In this document: positions 45,510 to 54,366 of the stretch, piece by piece
Position numbering within the stretch: the stretch's first letter is position 1
Layout of the letters: each line of letters opens with the position of its first letter
Source of the DNA: an uncultured Pseudomonadota bacterium
GTDB lineage: Bacteria > Pseudomonadota > Gammaproteobacteria > Steroidobacterales > Steroidobacteraceae
NCBI GenBank assembly: GCA_903868595.1
Contig: CAIPVV010000053.1
Location: 62,001 to 126,000 of the forward strand
DNA: 64,000 nt
Reading direction: 5' to 3'
The notes under the pieces: generated by a model
Told to the model about the DNA's origin: nothing
The model's input: the letters and a program-made list of their open reading frames with translations, nothing else
Databases searched by the model: none
Made by a program: the position numbers and the translations under genes

Positions 45510-47075
45510 TTACCGCCCGGTCAGTCGCACGCGGTGCCAGGAGGGCCGCGAGGCCCGCTTCAGGAAACCCGTGAGGTCGGCCAGCTGCTCAATCTCCGAG
45601 GAGAGCACGGCCGACTCGATCACGCGCTGTTGGCTAACGCTGCGGGAACTGCGCCACTCGCCGGGACGTCGACTAAACGACTCCTGCCGCCGCAGGACCT
45701 CGCGCTCGCCGATCAGGCGGCTCGCGAACTGCGCCGTGCCGCCCCGCTCGCTGGCCGAGCAGCGCAGGATCAGCGTCGTGCCGCAGTTCTCGATGAGCGT
45801 CTGCGCGTCGCCAATGCCGTAGGTCGAGCTGACCTGCGCCACGGACTGGAAACCCAGCATGCAGCGACCGCCAAACTTGCGAAGGCGGGCCAGCGCATCC
45901 TTCAGCCCGTCGATAGCCCCCAGCGCATCCAGCTCATCGACGAAGAACCACAGGCGCCACGGGTCCTGCGCCGTGCGCTCCGGGCCGTTCATCGTCTCGA
46001 ATATCGCCAGGCGCAGCCACGCCGAGATCACCGAGCGCAACGCGGCGATCTGGGTTGCCGAATAGGGCAGGAACAAGGCGCGTGTCCGCGGGCCGTCAGG
46101 GCGGTCGGCGCTGCGGATCCATTGCCGCAGGGATACGGGCCGCCCCTGGCTCTGCCCCTGGTGGGCAAGGCTGGCCACGTAGGTGGCGGTGACGGCACGG
46201 ATGGAGCCAAACATGCGCTCATTGGCCCCGTCCAGATAGGTTCGCGCCGGCGTGCCGTCCAGCAGCGCGGCCAGCTCGTCATGTCGGGCCAGGGTCAGCA
46301 CCTGGTAGAGCTCGGCCACGGTCCGGACCTGCGGATGCGTTTTGCCCAGTTCCCAGAGCTGGCGGATCGCGCAGGCCAGAAACACCCGCGCATAGTTTCG
46401 CCAGCTGCGCTCCTCCCCCGGATGATCCGGGATCAGCGCCCGGGCCAGTTGCTCCACGTCATAGGGCTGCTGGATCTCCCCGAACAGGTCCCACGGCGCC
46501 GCCTGCGGCTCGAACGGATTGAGGATCTGGTCGCCCGCCTTCGGATCGTAGAAGCGCGACAGGTAGCCCCCGTCAGGATCGGCGATGATCGCGCGGTCGC
46601 CGCGGTCCAGCGCAGCCTGCAGGACCTCGCGGATGGCCGTGCTCTTGCCCGTGCCCGTGGTGCCGATGACCTTGATGTGCTTGGTCTCATCCAGCACATC
46701 CAGCGGCAGCCCCGCCAGCGTGATGCCGCCGGGACGGCGCCGGGCCCGCCTGGGCCATCGGACCGACGGTGCAAGGCGCGCCCCGCGCTGGACCTGAAGC
46801 GGCGTGTCCCGCGGCGTAAGGCCCAGGCCCGCCAGCACGCCCAGTGCAAGGAAGAACACCCAGCCCGCAACGTACAGCGCGCCCGCATCGCGCGGCAGCG
46901 CCAGGCGCGCCGCCAGCGACGGCCGTAGCAGCATCCACAGGAGCGCTCCCCCCAGCGTCACCAGCACCACCACGAGGGGTGCAGCCACCCAGCGTCGCCA
47001 CGGCGCCCGTCCGACCCGCAGCATCACGAGGACCGGAACGCCGGTGGCGAGCAGCAAAAGGACCGGCTCTCTCAT
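45510..47075 (-). CDS. T4SS-type coupling ATPase (VirD4/TraD-like), orphan
   Basis: 521 residues. Three hydrophobic segments (about 5-22, 31-50, 66-85), then a RecA-like motor: Walker A GTTGTGKST (138-146) after VLDETKHIKVIG, IIADPDGGYLSRFYDP, and Walker B with Asp380-Glu381 in WFFVDELDALGAIDG, followed by RKFGGRCMLGFQSVAQ. This is the TraD_N/TraG-type DNA-binding coupling protein that hands relaxosome DNA to a type IV secretion channel. No relaxase or Vir gene is in the window, so it may be a relict or have another use. Confidence 0.88.
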   Translation of the reverse strand: MREPVLLLLATGVPVLVMLRVGRAPWRRWVAAPLVVVLVTLGGALLWMLLRPSLAARLALPRDAGALYVAGWVFFLALGVLAGLGLTPRDTPLQVQRGARLAPSVRWPRRARRRPGGITLAGLPLDVLDETKHIKVIGTTGTGKSTAIREVLQAALDRGDRAIIADPDGGYLSRFYDPKAGDQILNPFEPQAAPWDLFGEIQQPYDVEQLARALIPDHPGEERSWRNYARVFLACAIRQLWELGKTHPQVRTVAELYQVLTLARHDELAALLDGTPARTYLDGANERMFGSIRAVTATYVASLAHQGQSQGRPVSLRQWIRSADRPDGPRTRALFLPYSATQIAALRSVISAWLRLAIFETMNGPERTAQDPWRLWFFVDELDALGAIDGLKDALARLRKFGGRCMLGFQSVAQVSSTYGIGDAQTLIENCGTTLILRCSASERGGTAQFASRLIGEREVLRRQESFSRRPGEWRSSRSVSQQRVIESAVLSSEIEQLADLTGFLKRASRPSWHRVRLTGR

Positions 47076-47221
47076 GGCTGCCCGGCGGCCCGGTACGCGC
47101 TCGCGGGCGCCGGCTGACGCAGCCGATGCGATCCGCGGGCGCCGGGGGTATCGTGCGACTGGCGTGGATCACAAAAACAAGTGCCCGGGTCAGCGACCCG
47201 GCACACCGGGGAATCAACACC

Positions 47222-47650
47222 ATGAATAGCCTCTCGCGCAGCCTGTCCCTTGCGGCGATCGCCACTTTTTCGACCCTTGCCTGGGCCAAGGGCCCGGCGA
47301 CGACCGCACAGGTGGTGGAACACCATCTGGCGGCCTCGGCCGCGGGCGACGTGCCGGCCGTGCTGCGCGACTATGCCGACACTGCCGTGACCATCTCCCC
47401 GAACGGCCAGACCCAGGGCAAGGCCGCGCTGGAGAAGCTCTTCACCGCGGTGCTGGCCGGCCCCCCGGGAGCCCGCCCTCGACTGATCCTCAAGCAGCAG
47501 GTCTTCATCGGCGAAGTCGGCTACATCACCTGGGTGCAGAATGAGGGCAAGGCCGGCGAGACGCAGGGCTCCGACACGTTCATCGTCCACCAGGGCAAGA
47601 TCATTGCGCAGACGGTGGTGATGTTTACGGCCCCTGCCGCAGGTCGGTAG
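47222..47650 (+). CDS. Exported SnoaL/NTF2-like protein
   Basis: 142 residues. Signal peptide (NSLSRSLSLAAIATFSTLAWA), then a cystatin-like SnoaL fold: VVEHHLAASAAGDVPAVLRDY, MSPNGQ-like ISPNGQTQGKAALEKLF and YITWVQNEGKAGETQGSDTF. Such domains bind small hydrophobic molecules or act as isomerases; the periplasmic form here has no assigned role. It is divergent from the coupling ATPase. Confidence 0.85.
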   Translation: MNSLSRSLSLAAIATFSTLAWAKGPATTAQVVEHHLAASAAGDVPAVLRDYADTAVTISPNGQTQGKAALEKLFTAVLAGPPGARPRLILKQQVFIGEVGYITWVQNEGKAGETQGSDTFIVHQGKIIAQTVVMFTAPAAGR

Positions 47651-47860
47651 GCCCGAGCCGCCGCACCCCTGCAAGACCAGGCCCGCCCGGTCGGCACGAC
47701 GGCCAGCGTGCCCGCTTCGCGACAACTTCATCGCATTCTCCCTGCTGCAGGCCGGCAGGCGGCCACAGTGTCCTGGGGATACTGGGGCGGCAAGGGGCGG
47801 ACTTGCGAGCGGTCTATCGCGCGCAAACGCCCCGATAAGCGAGTTGACGCCCAGCAGCGT
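47651..47860. other. Short intergenic stretch before a regulated promoter
   Basis: About 210 bases with no coding signal. It leads into the paired GTCAG sites and the promoter of a 30-codon gene. Confidence 0.35.
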
Positions 47861-47897
47861 GTCAGCCTTTTGTCAGGCTGATCATTCACCCTAAGCT
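47861..47897 (+). promoter_or_regulatory. Paired GTCAG sites and putative -10, upstream of a small ORF
   Basis: GTCAG at 47861-47865 and 47872-47876, a direct repeat with an 11-base period (one helical turn), the layout bound by OmpR-family regulators. Fifteen bases later is TAAGCT, a possible -10. An identical layout occurs at 50243-50279, on the other side of the two-component genes. The regulator at 48189 is the likely binder. Confidence 0.65.
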
Positions 47898-47924
47898 CAG
47901 GTGACAGCGCTGGAGGCGTTCACG

Positions 47925-48017
47925 GTGAACACCCTCGTCAGAAACCTGATCTGGTTTACGGTTGCCGTCGGAACGGCCCTGCTCGCCACCGCCGTCATCT
48001 CGCTGGCCAGCACGTAA
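47925..48017 (+). CDS. 30-residue single-helix membrane peptide
   Basis: A GTG-started 30-codon gene with a GGAGG ribosome-binding site nine bases upstream. The peptide is NTLVRNLIWFTVAVGTALLA followed by TAVISLAST: a charged start and one membrane helix. It sits between the GTCAG promoter and the response regulator gene, 171 bases before the latter, so it may be a small membrane effector or feedback peptide of this two-component system. Too short for family assignment. Confidence 0.6.
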   Translation: MNTLVRNLIWFTVAVGTALLATAVISLAST

Positions 48018-48188
48018 GTTCCACCGGCATCGCCCCGGACAGACCCGCCTTAGCGGCCGCGCCGGGCATCAGCTCGCAGTCGGGCAGTGCCGCCTGCGTA
48101 GGCGCTGAACAGGCGCATCCCTGCCCGGGCCGGTAAACCGGCGCGGGCGCCAGAGCAAGGCCCCGAGCCGCGCGGTATCCTGCAAATC

Positions 48189-48857
48189 ATGAGAGCCCTA
48201 GTAGTCGAGGACGATCCGGTGATCCGGGATGCGGTGTGCCGCGCATTGAGCCGCGAGGGCTATGCCGCGGACTCCGTCGGCAGCGCCGAGCAGGCCAAAT
48301 CCGCGCTGCATGCCGAGCACTTTGACCTCGCGATCGTGGACATCGGCTTGCCGGCCGAGGACGGACTGCAATTGCTGCGGGACCTGCGCCGCCGCGGCAA
48401 CAGCCTGCCCGTGCTCATGCTGACCGCGCGAGACGGGCTTCAGGATCGCGTGAGCGCGCTGGACCTGGGAGCCGATGACTACCTCACCAAGCCGTTCGAC
48501 GTACCGGAACTGCTGGCCCGCTGCCGCGCCCTGCTGCGGCGGGCCAACGGCGTCGCCAGTGCGCAGATCCAGCTGGGCGCGCTGACCGTGGACCTGGGGC
48601 GCAAGGAACTGCTGTTGCACGGCACGGCTCTGGATATCACGCAGCGCGAGTGGTCCGTCATCGAGTGTCTCGCGCTCAATGCCGGCCACATCGTCTCCAA
48701 GGAGAAGCTGCTGACTGCCGTCTCCGGCTGGGGCGAGGAAATCACCCCCAACGCCATCGAGGTCTACGTGTCCCGCGTGCGGGCGAAGCTCGCCGGCGCG
48801 GCGATCATCCACGCCGTCAGGGGACTTGGCTATCGGCTCGATGAACAGCCCAGCTAG
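48189..48857 (+). CDS. OmpR-family response regulator (second system)
   Basis: 222 residues. Receiver with EDDP at 7-10, phosphoacceptor Asp51 (AIVDIGLPAEDG) and Lys101 (YLTKPF); winged helix with ITQREWSVIECLALNAG and AIEVYVSRVRAKLAGA. QseB/PmrA-like. It overlaps the kinase gene by 17 bases. Two GTCAG-N6-GTCAG sites flank this operon and are its predicted targets. Confidence 0.95.
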   Translation: MRALVVEDDPVIRDAVCRALSREGYAADSVGSAEQAKSALHAEHFDLAIVDIGLPAEDGLQLLRDLRRRGNSLPVLMLTARDGLQDRVSALDLGADDYLTKPFDVPELLARCRALLRRANGVASAQIQLGALTVDLGRKELLLHGTALDITQREWSVIECLALNAGHIVSKEKLLTAVSGWGEEITPNAIEVYVSRVRAKLAGAAIIHAVRGLGYRLDEQPS

Positions 48858-50238
48858 CCGCGCCGCGTCGATCCGGCGTCGCTTGCTGACGCTGCTGATC
48901 GTGCCGGTGTCCGTGGCGCTACTGGTGGGCACGGTCGGCGACTACTTCTCCAGCATCCGCCCGATCCGCGACGCCTACGACCAGGGCCTGGCCGACGCGG
49001 CCCTCGCGCTGGCCCTGAACATCCAGGTGGACGCCGAGCAGCATATCGACGCGCATGTGCCCAACGAGGCACTCACGCTGCTGCGCACGGACCTGGCGGA
49101 CACGATTTACTTTCGCATCGCCAGCCCCGACCACGAGACGCTCGCCGGGGATCCTGACCTGCCCGAGGCCCCGCTAGCCCCCTTCAACCCGAGCCACCAG
49201 ACGGTGACGTACCGCGGCGCACCGATCCGGCTGGCCACCTACCGGGACCCGACCCGTGCCGGCGTGGTGACGGTCACCGTCGGCGAGACGCTTAACAAGC
49301 GCACCGGCGTGCGCTCGCGCCTGTGGAGCACCGCACTGGCCCTGGACCTGGTGGAGATGCTGGCGCTGCTGGCCTGTGTGTGGATCGCGGTGCGCCTGGC
49401 GCTCAAGCCCCTGCAGGGCCTGGGCGATGAGCTCGCCAAGCGCTCGGCGACGGACCTCAAGCCCCTGCCGACGCAATCGGTGCCGCTGGAAGTGCTGCCC
49501 ATGGTGGCGCGCCTCAATGCATTGCTGAAGACCCTGGAGTCCAGCAGCCAGGCCGAGCGGCAGTTCCTGGAGAGCGCAGCCCACCAGCTGCGAACGCCGC
49601 TGGCCGGCATGCTCGCCCAGCTGGAACTGCTGATCGAAGATGAGCCCGACGCCTCGCGGCGCGACCGCCTGTCGCTCACGCGCGAATCCGCGCAGCGCCT
49701 CTCGCGCACGACCCACCAGTTGCTGGCCCTGGCACGCTCCGAGCACGGCGCCTACGCCTTTGGGGACCTTCGCCCGGTAGACCTTGCGGCAATCGCCACC
49801 GAGGCCATCGCGGCGGACCTCTCCCGCTCCAGCGCCGCCGGTATCGACCTGGGTGCGGAGCTTGAGCCGGCTACGGTGCAGGGCATCGAATGGCTGCTGG
49901 GCGAAGCGGTCCGTAACCTGCTGGACAACGCCCTCACGTACACGCCGGCGGGCGGCCTCATTACCGTGCGTACCGGCCACGACGGCCGCGAACCGTTCCT
50001 GGAAATCCTCGACAGTGGCAGCGGCATCTGCCCATCGGAGCGGGCCCTCGTGCCGGAGCGATTCTACCGAGGCCAGCAGTCCCGCGGCAGCGGCAGTGGG
50101 CTCGGACTGGCTATCGTCGCGGACGTGGCTCGTCGCCACGAGGCGCGCCTGCAGATCGACGACGGGCCGGGAGGGCTCGGCACGCGCATTCGGCTGCAGT
50201 TCCCGGCACAACCCGACGGGAAAATACCGGACCGCTGA
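48841..50238 (+). CDS. Sensor histidine kinase (second system)
   Basis: 465 residues from the ATG at 48841 (another at 48826). Membrane helices about 13-33 and 163-185 enclose a periplasmic domain of about 130 residues. Phosphoacceptor His248 in FLESAAHQLRTPLAGMLAQ, N box AVRNLLDNALTYTPAGG, then DSGSGICPSER and GSGLGLAIVADVARRHE. A QseC/TctE-like architecture. Sensed signal unknown. Confidence 0.94.
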   Translation: MNSPASRAASIRRRLLTLLIVPVSVALLVGTVGDYFSSIRPIRDAYDQGLADAALALALNIQVDAEQHIDAHVPNEALTLLRTDLADTIYFRIASPDHETLAGDPDLPEAPLAPFNPSHQTVTYRGAPIRLATYRDPTRAGVVTVTVGETLNKRTGVRSRLWSTALALDLVEMLALLACVWIAVRLALKPLQGLGDELAKRSATDLKPLPTQSVPLEVLPMVARLNALLKTLESSSQAERQFLESAAHQLRTPLAGMLAQLELLIEDEPDASRRDRLSLTRESAQRLSRTTHQLLALARSEHGAYAFGDLRPVDLAAIATEAIAADLSRSSAAGIDLGAELEPATVQGIEWLLGEAVRNLLDNALTYTPAGGLITVRTGHDGREPFLEILDSGSGICPSERALVPERFYRGQQSRGSGSGLGLAIVADVARRHEARLQIDDGPGGLGTRIRLQFPAQPDGKIPDR

Positions 50239-50242
50239 ACCC

Positions 50243-50279
50243 GTCAGTCTGCCGTCAGCGGCTCGTGGGAGCGTAGGCG
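50243..50279 (+). promoter_or_regulatory. Second paired GTCAG site with putative -10
   Basis: GTCAG at 50243-50247 and 50254-50258, again an 11-base period, then TAGGCG fifteen bases later as a possible -10. Spacing is identical to the site at 47861. It lies just after the kinase stop and about 75 bases before the next secreted-protein gene. Confidence 0.6.
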
Positions 50280-50355
50280 CCAAGACTTTGGGAAACGCTC
50301 GTGGTGACAACCACGCCGACGGGTAATCCAGACCCGTTGTTCACAAGGATGCAGC

Positions 50356-50850
50356 ATGTTGCCTCGCCGTCGCCGGTGCCTGCCGCGCGCCATCTTGCGC
50401 CACGGGTTGATCGCGGTTGCCACGCTGCTGGCCGCCTGCGGCCGCGGCGCCGATGCCGTGCCGACGCACTACGCGGTGCAACTGGCGGTCGCGAGCGCCT
50501 CGCCCGTAGAGTGCAGCGGGATCGTTGGCATCCGCTTCCAGCCGGTGCAGCTCCTTGACTTGCCGAAGGGCAAGACCGATCCGGTGCTGGCCCTCACCGA
50601 CCGGGTCCGTATCCAGGGCACGCCCCTGAAGGACAGGGCCGGCCGCTGGCGCTGCACGCAGACCTACGAGAGCGGCGCGCTGGCCGCCGGCAAGTGGCAG
50701 GTCGTGGGCGAGTTCGCCGACGGCTCCCAGAGTTGCCTGCGGGACGCGGCACCCGGCCAGCCGAACGCGGTTAAGATCGACCAGGCGGAGGGCTGCAGTG
50801 ACTGGGACGGGCATTCCGCTCCCGCCTCGCCGGCCACCGCCCCGCCGTAG
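50356..50850 (+). CDS. Secreted or lipoprotein hypothetical protein
   Basis: 164 residues. Basic start, hydrophobic core and LLAACGRG, which fits a lipobox. The mature part has four cysteines (SPVECSG, RWRCTQTY, QSCLRD, EGCSDW), likely two disulfides. It lies under the second GTCAG promoter and 24 bases before a DUF6491 gene. Function unknown; its position suggests it is an output of the upstream two-component system. Confidence 0.7.
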   Translation: MLPRRRRCLPRAILRHGLIAVATLLAACGRGADAVPTHYAVQLAVASASPVECSGIVGIRFQPVQLLDLPKGKTDPVLALTDRVRIQGTPLKDRAGRWRCTQTYESGALAAGKWQVVGEFADGSQSCLRDAAPGQPNAVKIDQAEGCSDWDGHSAPASPATAPP

Positions 50851-50874
50851 TCGCCTGACCAGGAGAACGCTGCC

Positions 50875-51279
50875 ATGGACCGCCGATCACCGGCTTTCGC
50901 CGCCCTCGCCGCCCTCGCCATCGTGGTCCTGGGCCCACTGACCTGCGCCGCCGCCGAGCCCGACGTGCGCATTCCGTTTGCCAACTACGGCGGCATCAAC
51001 GACTGGCGGGCCGACGGCAGCTCCGCCATCTACATTCAGGGTCGCAACCGCAGCTGGTATCACGCCGAACTCCTGGGCTCGTGCACTGACCTGCCCTTCG
51101 CCGAACACGTGGGCTTCGTCGTGGAGCCCAACGGCGAATTCGACCGTTTCTCGGAAATCATCGTGGGTCACCAGCGCTGCATCCTGAAATCGCTAACGAA
51201 AAGCGAGCCGCCGCCGACGAAGGCAAAGACCAAGGGCAAGACCGTGCCCACGCCGCCGACACCGCAGGCCAGCAAGTAG
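50875..51279 (+). CDS. DUF6491-family secreted protein
   Basis: 134 residues. Signal peptide ending in CAAAEP. The core follows DUF6491: IPFANYGGINDWRADGSS, IYIQGRNRSWYHAELLGSC and LPFAEHVGFVVEPNGEFDRF, with the conserved Cys pair. The C-terminus is a Lys/Pro/Thr tail (PPPTKAKTKGKTVPTPPTP). Small periplasmic proteins of this family, common in Xanthomonadales-type bacteria, have no known function. Likely co-transcribed with the preceding gene. Confidence 0.82.
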   Translation: MDRRSPAFAALAALAIVVLGPLTCAAAEPDVRIPFANYGGINDWRADGSSAIYIQGRNRSWYHAELLGSCTDLPFAEHVGFVVEPNGEFDRFSEIIVGHQRCILKSLTKSEPPPTKAKTKGKTVPTPPTPQASK

Positions 51280-51307
51280 CGCTGCGCCAGCGCCAGGCGG
51301 GGATGCC

Positions 51308-51690
51308 CTAGCCCGGAATCAGCGGCACCGGCCGGTGGGCGTCGTACCGCCCGCCGGTCAACAGCGGGTGGCGACCGCGGTTTCGCGTCTCCTGGTGCAT
51401 CGCCAGGGGCAGGCCGGGCGCGCGGTGCAGATAGCGGAAGATGTCCGATCCCTGGCTGACCACGCGCAGTCGCTCTTCCTGCCGGAAGAGCGTGGAGGAC
51501 GGCCAGATCTGGATCCCCGGCGGCACGTCCACGCCGGGCGTCAGGGGGGCCTCGGCGAGGTGCGTGTGCACCGGTTGCTCAGGCCGGGGGCGCTGCAGAT
51601 CCAGCGCGCGATGGCTTGCTCGCAGCCAGCCCAGCGCGACCGGCCCCGTAGCGAAGTTGGCGTCATGATGAATCGCACGGTGCCTCAATA
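51308..51690 (-). pseudogene. C-terminal remnant of a CocE/NonD (S15) hydrolase
   Basis: About 126 codons with no start but a recognisable jelly-roll C-terminal domain: GWLRASHRALDLQR, PVHTHLAEAPLTPG, IQIWPSSTLFRQEERLRVV and NRGRHPLLTGGRYDAHRPV. In intact proteins this follows a catalytic domain of about 400 residues, which is absent. The fragment ends against a decayed toxin-antitoxin locus, so a deletion probably removed the 5' part. Confidence 0.7.
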
Positions 51691-51763
51691 CGCAATGACG
51701 TATTCGCAGGGGTCCTGGGCCACGCAGCGCGCAGGTGGCACTGATGCCGTGCGCCGCCTTCAG

Positions 51764-52300
51764 TTATCTCAAGTACTCAGCAGCCTCCACCAAAATCCGC
51801 CCCTGCACGGATGACGCCCCCTTCGGCGACCGGATTCGGATGTCAATATCGCTGCCCAGCGCGGTCAGAAACCTCATCAACCGCTCGACGGATAAACCGT
51901 CCAGGCGATAGTTCTTCAGCGCAGAGATTTGGGGCTGATTGATGGCAAGGAGGCCAGCCGCCGGAGCCTGCGGCCGGTGACGGCTGGCGCTCCGCTCATT
52001 GATCGCGACCGCCAGGCGAACCTTCCTGTCGGGCTCTGCCGCATCGGGCAGCCCGAGGTCGGCAAACACAGTGCCTGCGCAAACTTCACCGTGGAGATCG
52101 AGCGGAACGTGTCGCCGTCAGCATTGCTGACGACTTCAAACACCCCGGACCCTCGCCTTTCCACGGCTTGGCCGCTCCCTGCGTGCCGCCGTGCGGGGCG
52201 ACGCCCCGTGCAAAGCCGACCTCGCGGTACACCGGTTCGGGCATCGCCAGCAGATCGCGCTTGCTGGAGGCCACCCCGTACAGGGGCCGCTCGGCCGGCG
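51764..52300 (-). pseudogene. Decayed HigB/HigA-type toxin-antitoxin locus
   Basis: Read leftward, a RelE/HigB (Gp49-like) toxin starts in one frame (RPLYGVASSKRDLLAMPEPV), shifts near 52150 to another (GVFEVVSNADGDTFRSISTV) and then stops matching after VKFAQ. Six bases on, a third frame gives the antitoxin: VFADLGLPDAAEPDRKVRLA, a degraded HTH start, then INQPQISALKNYRLDG and LSVERLMRFLTALGSDIDIR (XRE family). The toxin C-terminus and antitoxin N-terminus have been deleted into each other. The antitoxin frame alone (51764-52069) might still be translated. Confidence 0.7.
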
Positions 52301-52434
52301 CTGGCGCGGGACCCCTGGAAGAGCATCCTTGTTCTGGGATATTTGGCTAGCAGCCACTGCCGCTCAAGGGCGGCCGGCCCTGGCGGCCGATACCTGGGAG
52401 GATCGGTGGATCAGCCGGCGAAGACGAATTCGCG

Positions 52435-53076
52435 TCACGGGACAAGGCCAGGCCACTCCTCGATCTTGATACGGGCCACCAGGGAAGTGCCGCCCTTGCC
52501 GTCCGGCAGCAGCACTAGCGTCTCGCCATCCTCCACGGTGCGTGCCCACTGCGGGAAGGCGGCGCTGATCGTGGGGAAATGCGTGACGAGCAGCGTGTTG
52601 CCCGCGACCGGTGGCAGCGCGGCCTGCTGCCGCAGCCATTCGGCCTGTCCGGCGCCGGCGCCCTGCATGCTGGCTCCCCCCTCCCCCAGTTCCGGCACCG
52701 TGCGCGTAAGCACGAGACCCGCCAGGCGGATAGTCTGCCTGGCACGGTAGGTGGGACTGCTGAGCACCGTGGTTATCGGGATGCGCAATTGGCGCAGGGC
52801 CTGGCCCATGGCGGCGGCGCTGCGCCGGCCGGCCTCATCCAGCTGGCGTTCCGGCGTGGTGTTGTCGGGATCGGCCGCGGCGCGTTCGGGAATCTCACGG
52901 GGCGAGCTGGCGTGCCGCATGACCAGCACGTAGCCACCGTGCCGCAAGGCATCCGGCAGGCCGGCCCAGTCCGCCGCAGGCGACACCAGCGGCGGCAGCA
53001 GCAGCACGAACAGCCCCACGGCCCGGATCAGGAGACGCGATCCCACGCGCTCAGACGCGAAGAGCAGTGCCCGCAT
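52435..53076 (-). CDS. Exported histidine phosphatase family protein
   Basis: 213 residues. A hydrophobic start (LLIRAVGLFVLLLPPLVSPA) suggests export. The RHG-type core is VLVMRHASSPRE with the phospho-acceptor His, then SSPTYRARQTIRLA and LLVTHFPTISAAF with the second His. The family includes SixA-like phosphatases and phosphoglycerate mutases; a periplasmic phosphatase acting on sugar or lipid phosphates is likely. No operon partner. Confidence 0.88.
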   Translation of the reverse strand: MRALLFASERVGSRLLIRAVGLFVLLLPPLVSPAADWAGLPDALRHGGYVLVMRHASSPREIPERAAADPDNTTPERQLDEAGRRSAAAMGQALRQLRIPITTVLSSPTYRARQTIRLAGLVLTRTVPELGEGGASMQGAGAGQAEWLRQQAALPPVAGNTLLVTHFPTISAAFPQWARTVEDGETLVLLPDGKGGTSLVARIKIEEWPGLVP

Positions 53077-53203
53077 GCCTGCCGCCTGTGGTTGCAACCG
53101 CCCCGCCCTGGGGAGCGGGGCGGCAGTTGAAGGGTTCGCCGCGCCTGTGAACCGGGCGAGTGGGGCTCTCCCCTGCTCGCCCTGCGCGCGCGGCGGGCTG
53201 GCC

Positions 53204-54082
53204 TCAGGCCAGCGCGGTCTTGAACAGCTCGAGCATCCGCGCCCAGGCTTTCTCGGCCATCTCGTGGTTATAGACCTGGGCATCGGGCGGGCACCAGCCG
53301 TGCATCGCGCCGGTGTACACCTCGATCTCCGCCTTCAGGTGGGCGCTGTCGAAGGCCTTGCGAAGCATGTTCTTGGCCTCTGGCTCGCGCTTGTCGTCGT
53401 TGTCGGCGATGGCGATGAGGAACTGGGCCTTCATCTTTGGCACGAGCAGGTGCGGGCTGTCAGCCGCGTCCGTGGCCAGGCTTGCGCCATGGAAAGAGGC
53501 GCCGGCACCCACGCGATCCGGGAACGCTGCCGCCGTGCGCATCGTGAACGGTCCACCCATGCAATAACCGGTCGTGGCCATCTTGCGCTTCTTGTCCACG
53601 CAGGCCTGCTTGTCCAGGAAGGCGATGAACGCCTTCGCGTCGGTCAACACGGGCATGGGCGTGAGCGAACCCATCAGCGCCATCAGCGAAGTGCGGGTTG
53701 CCGGATCGGAGAAGTCCGCGTGATCGGGCGCCGTCGGCGCCTTCTTCGCGCGGTAGAAGGGGTTGACGACGAGCACCGAATAGCCCGACTCGGCGAGCCG
53801 GCGCCCCATCTGGCGGAAGGAAGCCCGCAAGCCGAAGATGTCCGGCCAGACCAGCACGGCGGGATACTTGCCCTTGGCCGGATGCACGAAGTAGGCATCG
53901 GCAACGCCGTCCGGCGTCTTGATCTCCACCTCCGACTCCATGACCTCGGCCGCACCGGCCACCGGCGGCAGCAGTGACACCAGGCCGGCCCCCAGACTCA
54001 TCGCCCCGAACTGGCGACGCGACAGCGCCTTGTTCTTGAGCTGTTGTTCCAGCATGTCATCCATCGAATCCTGGTCACACAT
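53204..54082 (-). CDS. Tat-exported dienelactone hydrolase (second copy)
   Basis: 292 residues from the ATG at 54082. The signal has twin arginines (LSRRQFGAMSLGAGLVSLLPP) after about 20 residues. The triad is Cys in ATTGYCMGGPF, Asp in IAIADNDDKREPE and His in YTGAMHGWCPPD. It is related to, but clearly different from, the exported hydrolase at 16589. Substrate unknown. Divergent from the nitroreductase. Confidence 0.92.
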   Translation of the reverse strand: MCDQDSMDDMLEQQLKNKALSRRQFGAMSLGAGLVSLLPPVAGAAEVMESEVEIKTPDGVADAYFVHPAKGKYPAVLVWPDIFGLRASFRQMGRRLAESGYSVLVVNPFYRAKKAPTAPDHADFSDPATRTSLMALMGSLTPMPVLTDAKAFIAFLDKQACVDKKRKMATTGYCMGGPFTMRTAAAFPDRVGAGASFHGASLATDAADSPHLLVPKMKAQFLIAIADNDDKREPEAKNMLRKAFDSAHLKAEIEVYTGAMHGWCPPDAQVYNHEMAEKAWARMLELFKTALA

Positions 54083-54366
54083 CTGTAATGCCTCCTCTTG
54101 CGGGGGGTTAGGGCCAATGCGGGCCGGTACGCCACATGAACGCAGGATGTTGCGCCGTCCCAGCCGGCCGGCGCAAGCACCCCCCCGGGACCGTGCGCGG
54201 CCCGGCTGCCACGGCCCTGCCGGGCAGGCGGCTGCGCGGGCTCCCGCCGGCCTGGCGGGATGCTGCAGCCAGCCCAAACCGCCGGCCCTAGGCACAAGAA
54301 CGACTGGTGCGGCCGTCGGGTTGGCGTACGGTGGCGAGGCCCTCTTACGATACGCAGAGGCCTGTC

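Noticed and set aside
47861-47876. PhoB-box interpretation of the GTCAG repeats
   Set aside because: The repeat unit differs from CTGTCAT and no phosphate genes are near; the adjacent OmpR-family regulator is the simpler binder.
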